NCBI GenBank assembly: GCA_963850415.1
Contig: CAWKLE010000002.1
Span: 740,386 to 804,385 of the forward strand
Direction of reading: 5' to 3'
From: VAXT01 sp963850415
GTDB lineage: Bacteria; Actinomycetota; Thermoleophilia; Gaiellales; Gaiellaceae
Length of the DNA: 64,000 bases
A program made the position numbers and the translations under genes. Below the pieces are notes generated by a model, which saw only the letters and a program-made list of their open reading frames with translations, was not told the DNA's origin and made no database searches. This document shows, in pieces, positions 58,719 to 64,000 of this stretch. Every line of letters starts with the position of its first letter. The first letter of the stretch is position 1.

Positions 58719-58961
58719 ATCGAGGACTACACGAGCAAGTACAAGGGCGAGCAGGTCGAGGTCGCGCTGTTCGGCGGCGACTACCACGAGGGGGTCCTGA
58801 CCGCCTACTGCGCCGTCGACGAGGTCGCGCACATCGAGCTCAACGGCCACATCCTCATCCCGCTCCAGAACATCGCCTCACTGCACTGCACGAGCCGCTG
58901 CGACGCGCCCGAGCCGGACTGGCCTCCGCGCGGCTTCGCCGAAGACGAGCGCGACACGTAG
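58719..58961 (+). CDS. Small conserved-looking protein with no standard start codon
   Basis: An open frame of 80 codons ending TAG at 58961. It reads E-D-Y-T-S-K-Y-K-G-E-Q-V-E-V-A-L-F-G-G-D then Y-H-E-G-V-L, V-A-H-I-E-L-N-G-H and an acidic C-terminus, which looks like real protein (an Sm/Hfq-like small beta fold is conceivable). In this frame there is no ATG, GTG or TTG between the preceding in-frame stop (58707) and well inside the coding stretch. An ATC at 58719 stands where a methionine would be expected. Two bases separate its stop from the GTG of the M48 gene, suggesting an operon. Confidence 0.5.
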   Translation: MEDYTSKYKGEQVEVALFGGDYHEGVLTAYCAVDEVAHIELNGHILIPLQNIASLHCTSRCDAPEPDWPPRGFAEDERDT

Positions 58962-58962
58962 C

Positions 58963-59802
58963 GTGGGCTTCCTCCCGGCGGCGAGGAACCTCCTCAAGGC
59001 CTGGTTCCTCCTGATCGGCTTCTGCGCCGCCGTCGGCGGGCTCTTCTGGTGGGCGAGCGGGTATCGCACCGCGTCGATCGCCGTCTTCTGCGTCCTGCTC
59101 GCCGGCGCAGCGCTCTACTGGTACCTCGACCGGGTCGCACCTGGCATGGTCGGTGCGAGAGAGCTGGCCGCGGCCGAGGCGCCGCTCCTTCGCTCGACCG
59201 TGGAGCGGCTGGCAGCGCGGGCCGGTGTCGCCAAGCCCCGGCTCTACCTCCTCGCCGACGGTCACCCGAGAGCATTCGCGGCCGGTCGCGGGCCTCGCGG
59301 TTCGTCGCTGACGGTGAGCGCGGGCCTGCTGACCGCGGCGCCCCCGGCCGAGCTGGACGGGATCCTCGCGCACGAGCTCGTGCACATCGCGAACCGGGAC
59401 GTGCTCGTGCAGACGACCGTCGTCGTCCTGTCGGGGTTCCTGATCGAGGTCACGCGACTCGCAGGCTGGTTCCAGCGCGGCTTCCTGTTCGTCCTCGGCC
59501 CGGTCGCGGCCTCGTTCACGCACCTCTTGCTCTCGCCCGGGCGTGAATACGCGGCCGACCGCGCCGCGGCGCGGATCTGCGAGTCGCCGCACGGGCTGGC
59601 CGACGGGCTGCTCAGGCTCGAGGAGGCCGGCGCGTTCGTCGAGTTCCGCGCGAGCCCGGCGACCGAGCCGCTCTACACGGTGAATCCCTTCGCCGAGCAG
59701 GGGCTCGCGGCGATGTTCGTCACGCACCCGGCGCTCGGCGAGCGCGTGCGGCGCCTGCGCGAGCTCGATCCGGAGTGGCGCGACCGGCTTCGCGCTGCCT
59801 AG
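58963..59802 (+). CDS. M48 family (HtpX-like) metalloprotease
   Basis: A 279-residue membrane zinc protease: two N-terminal helices (about 12-31 and 38-55), H-E-L-V-H (137-141), a third helix (about 148-168) and the downstream glutamate in R-E-Y-A-A-D-R-A-A that completes the zinc site. HtpX-like proteins degrade damaged membrane proteins. GTG start. A second M48 protein lies at 10736-11983, but the two are not close relatives. The stop overlaps the convergent acetyltransferase by four bases (CTAG). Confidence 0.9.
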   Translation: MGFLPAARNLLKAWFLLIGFCAAVGGLFWWASGYRTASIAVFCVLLAGAALYWYLDRVAPGMVGARELAAAEAPLLRSTVERLAARAGVAKPRLYLLADGHPRAFAAGRGPRGSSLTVSAGLLTAAPPAELDGILAHELVHIANRDVLVQTTVVVLSGFLIEVTRLAGWFQRGFLFVLGPVAASFTHLLLSPGREYAADRAAARICESPHGLADGLLRLEEAGAFVEFRASPATEPLYTVNPFAEQGLAAMFVTHPALGERVRRLRELDPEWRDRLRAA

Positions 59803-60323
59803 TCGAGCTCGCCGGGCAGGAGCGAGAACATCACTCCGTCGCGCCTCGGGCCCTCCCGGGTCGGGAGCATGGAGCGCAGGACTCCTTCACGCTGGAAGCC
59901 CGCCTTCTCGGCCACGCGCTGCGACGCGAGGTTCTCCGGATCAGTGGCGAGCTCGACGCGGCCGAGGCCGACCTCCTCGATCGCCCACCTGCTCAGCGTG
60001 CGGAGTGCCGCGGTCGCCAGCCCGCGGCCGCGGGCGTTCGCAGCTATCCAGTAGCCGATGTGTCCGGCTCCCAGCCGGGTGATGCGCAGGTCGATCGACC
60101 CGATCACTGCACCGCTCTCCGCATCGGTGATCGCAAGAGGGCGCCGGTCGTCGGCAGCATCGATGCACTCCTGGATGTAGCGGCGCGCATCGTCCGAGCT
60201 GTACGGCTGGGGAACGAACGCGAGCCAGCGTGCGATCTCAGCGTCTCGACACGCCTCGGCGACAGCCGGCGCGTCCTCCATCCGCCATGCGCGCAGGACC
60301 ACCCCGTCCCCTCGTAGCTCCAC
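59799..60323 (-). CDS. GNAT-family N-acetyltransferase (RimJ/RimL-like)
   Basis: A 174-residue acetyltransferase of the RimJ/RimL branch: L-R-x-W-R-M-E-D-A start, I-G-Y-W-I-A-A-N-A-R-G-R-G-L-A-T-A-A-L for acetyl-CoA binding, and the late N-x-A-S-Q-R-V-A-E-K-A-G-F-x-x-E-G. Acetylates an amine, often a protein N-terminus or an antibiotic; substrate unknown. Start ATG 60323. Confidence 0.9.
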   Translation of the reverse strand: MELRGDGVVLRAWRMEDAPAVAEACRDAEIARWLAFVPQPYSSDDARRYIQECIDAADDRRPLAITDAESGAVIGSIDLRITRLGAGHIGYWIAANARGRGLATAALRTLSRWAIEEVGLGRVELATDPENLASQRVAEKAGFQREGVLRSMLPTREGPRRDGVMFSLLPGELD

Positions 60324-60361
60324 GCTGCGATTAACCCAAATTTCTCGCCGAAAGCTCGGCG

Positions 60362-60577
60362 TCAGCGGAAGTCGGTGCTGTCCTCGCTTTTTGGATCGAG
60401 CACGTCCGGTGTGGGAAGCAAGCTGGCAGGGGAGGTCGGCATCCTCACGGCGGTGTCTTGCGAGATCCTGATCGTGTCGCGATTTACGGCCGAGCGCTTC
60501 GCCTCATCTGTCGCAGCCATCGACTCTGGGTCAGTAGGTCCCCGCCACCAGGACATCAGCTTCTGAAGCGGATTCAT
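60362..60577 (-). CDS. Small orphan protein
   Basis: A 71-residue hydrophilic protein starting M-N-P-L-Q-K-L-M-S-W-W-R-G. The paired tryptophans near the N-terminus loosely mirror the W-W-K-F-W tail of the orphan at 39601-39786, but the rest is unrelated. No family, and base use is less GC-rich than in neighbouring genes. It may be real or spurious. Confidence 0.4.
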   Translation of the reverse strand: MNPLQKLMSWWRGPTDPESMAATDEAKRSAVNRDTIRISQDTAVRMPTSPASLLPTPDVLDPKSEDSTDFR

Positions 60578-60623
60578 GGCCGCACTCTAGCTCGCGGCGG
60601 CTTTTTGGCGAGCGACGCAACAA

Positions 60624-60651
60624 AAAGAGCCCCGCGATTGCGGGGCTCTTT
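60624..60651 (-). terminator. rRNA operon terminator
   Basis: A perfect 12-bp stem AAAGAGCCCCGC/GCGGGGCTCTTT with a four-base loop, followed on the minus strand by a T-run (TTTTTG). It is a textbook intrinsic terminator directly after the 5S gene. Confidence 0.92.
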
Positions 60652-60659
60652 CAAACCAA

Positions 60660-60775
<116 letters not shown>

Positions 60776-60797
60776 AATTGTCAGGGCCTGCGCTCAT

Positions 60798-60834
60798 GCG
60801 CACCCTCAAAACTCCATAGCAGCTACACGTGTTC
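60798..60834 (-). other. 3' half of the pre-23S processing stalk
   Basis: Complementary to 63828-63866 across the whole 23S gene; the pair would form the long stem cut by RNase III in the precursor. Confidence 0.8.
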
Positions 60835-63822
<2,988 letters not shown>

Positions 63823-64000
63823 GAAAAGAACACGTGTGTTGCCGCTATGGAGTTTTCAAGGTGCGCGTAGACCGCCTCTAGCAACGGTCTCTCAAAACTC
63901 AACAGCGATCCACGTCGAGGTCGACGTACTTCTAGGCGACCTGGTATTCCGGACGGAAAAGGAACTTCCATCAAACGGGCCAGGAGCCTCCGGAGTAATG
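63823..64000 (-). other. 16S-23S spacer, partial
   Basis: Transcribed spacer including the 5' half of the pre-23S stalk (63828-63866). No tRNA is present in this part. The 16S gene is not reached before the window ends. Confidence 0.8.

Overview
The window looks like chromosome of a high-GC actinomycete-type bacterium, most likely Thermoleophilia (Gaiellales/Solirubrobacterales). This is inferred from the strong third-position G/C bias, WhiA, a HemQ-type chlorite dismutase relative, a class I aldolase paired with GlpX, and a secreted protein with an LGGTGYA-type signal region followed by an L-P-x-N-S-V-G stretch. No plasmid, phage or CRISPR hallmark is present. Much of the window is housekeeping, with compact operons and many GTG and TTG starts.

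Layout. 0.2-2 kb: a secreted small protein, a one-helix peptide, tRNA-Gly(CCC) and a tandem pair of lipoproteins. 2-4.4 kb: class I fructose-bisphosphate aldolase and a SnoaL-like protein, facing GlpX fructose-1,6-bisphosphatase. 4.4-8.9 kb (minus): TrkA-type channel, ArgS and two alpha/beta hydrolases, with tight or overlapping junctions; the last hydrolase is frameshifted. 8.9-13.3 kb: DUF3467 protein, FAD monooxygenase, M48 protease, metallophosphoesterase and an ECF sigma factor. 13.3-17.5 kb (minus): glycolytic operon gap-pgk-tpiA-gpmI. 17.6-29 kb: secreted glycosidase-like proteins, a repeat-rich gap, WhiA, MGMT, a PruA-like aldehyde dehydrogenase, a sialidase-like protein, a flippase-like membrane protein, UvrC and a second frameshifted hydrolase. 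29-37.9 kb: HemQ, an adenylate cyclase-ATPase-TPR regulator, small membrane proteins, aquaporin, DUF2252, Bcp peroxiredoxin and cupins.

From 37.9 to 40.5 kb a 32-base copy of the tRNA-Leu(CAG) 3' end and the intact tRNA bracket about 2.5 kb. This stretch holds a secreted P-domain/PASTA protein, a small orphan and a decayed gene, and may be the remnant of a tRNA-targeted insertion. Then follow a subtilase and two very large secreted Calx-beta/Ig-like/RTX proteins (40.6-48.4 kb). A zinc alcohol dehydrogenase lies divergent to a TetM/OtrA-like ribosomal protection GTPase; the GTPase is preceded by an overlapping upstream ORF that could be an attenuator. From 52 to 60.6 kb come a beta-propeller protein, a compositionally odd cupin, tRNA-Asn, dgt-dnaG, an SDR, a histidine phosphatase, an MshEN-like protein, an HtpX-like protease and an acetyltransferase. 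The right end is a minus-strand rRNA operon: 5S, a complete 23S, and part of the 16S-23S spacer; the 16S gene lies off the right edge.

How the genes work together: aldolase, GlpX and the four-gene operon cover most of lower glycolysis and gluconeogenesis. dgt-dnaG is a replication pair. The large secreted proteins point to an elaborate cell surface. The oddest observations are an ArgS lacking both HIGH histidines, a compact Pgk, a channel without the TVGYG filter, the upstream ORF of the TetM-like gene, the tRNA-Leu-bracketed segment and three genes whose coding sequence seems to begin before any ATG/GTG/TTG.
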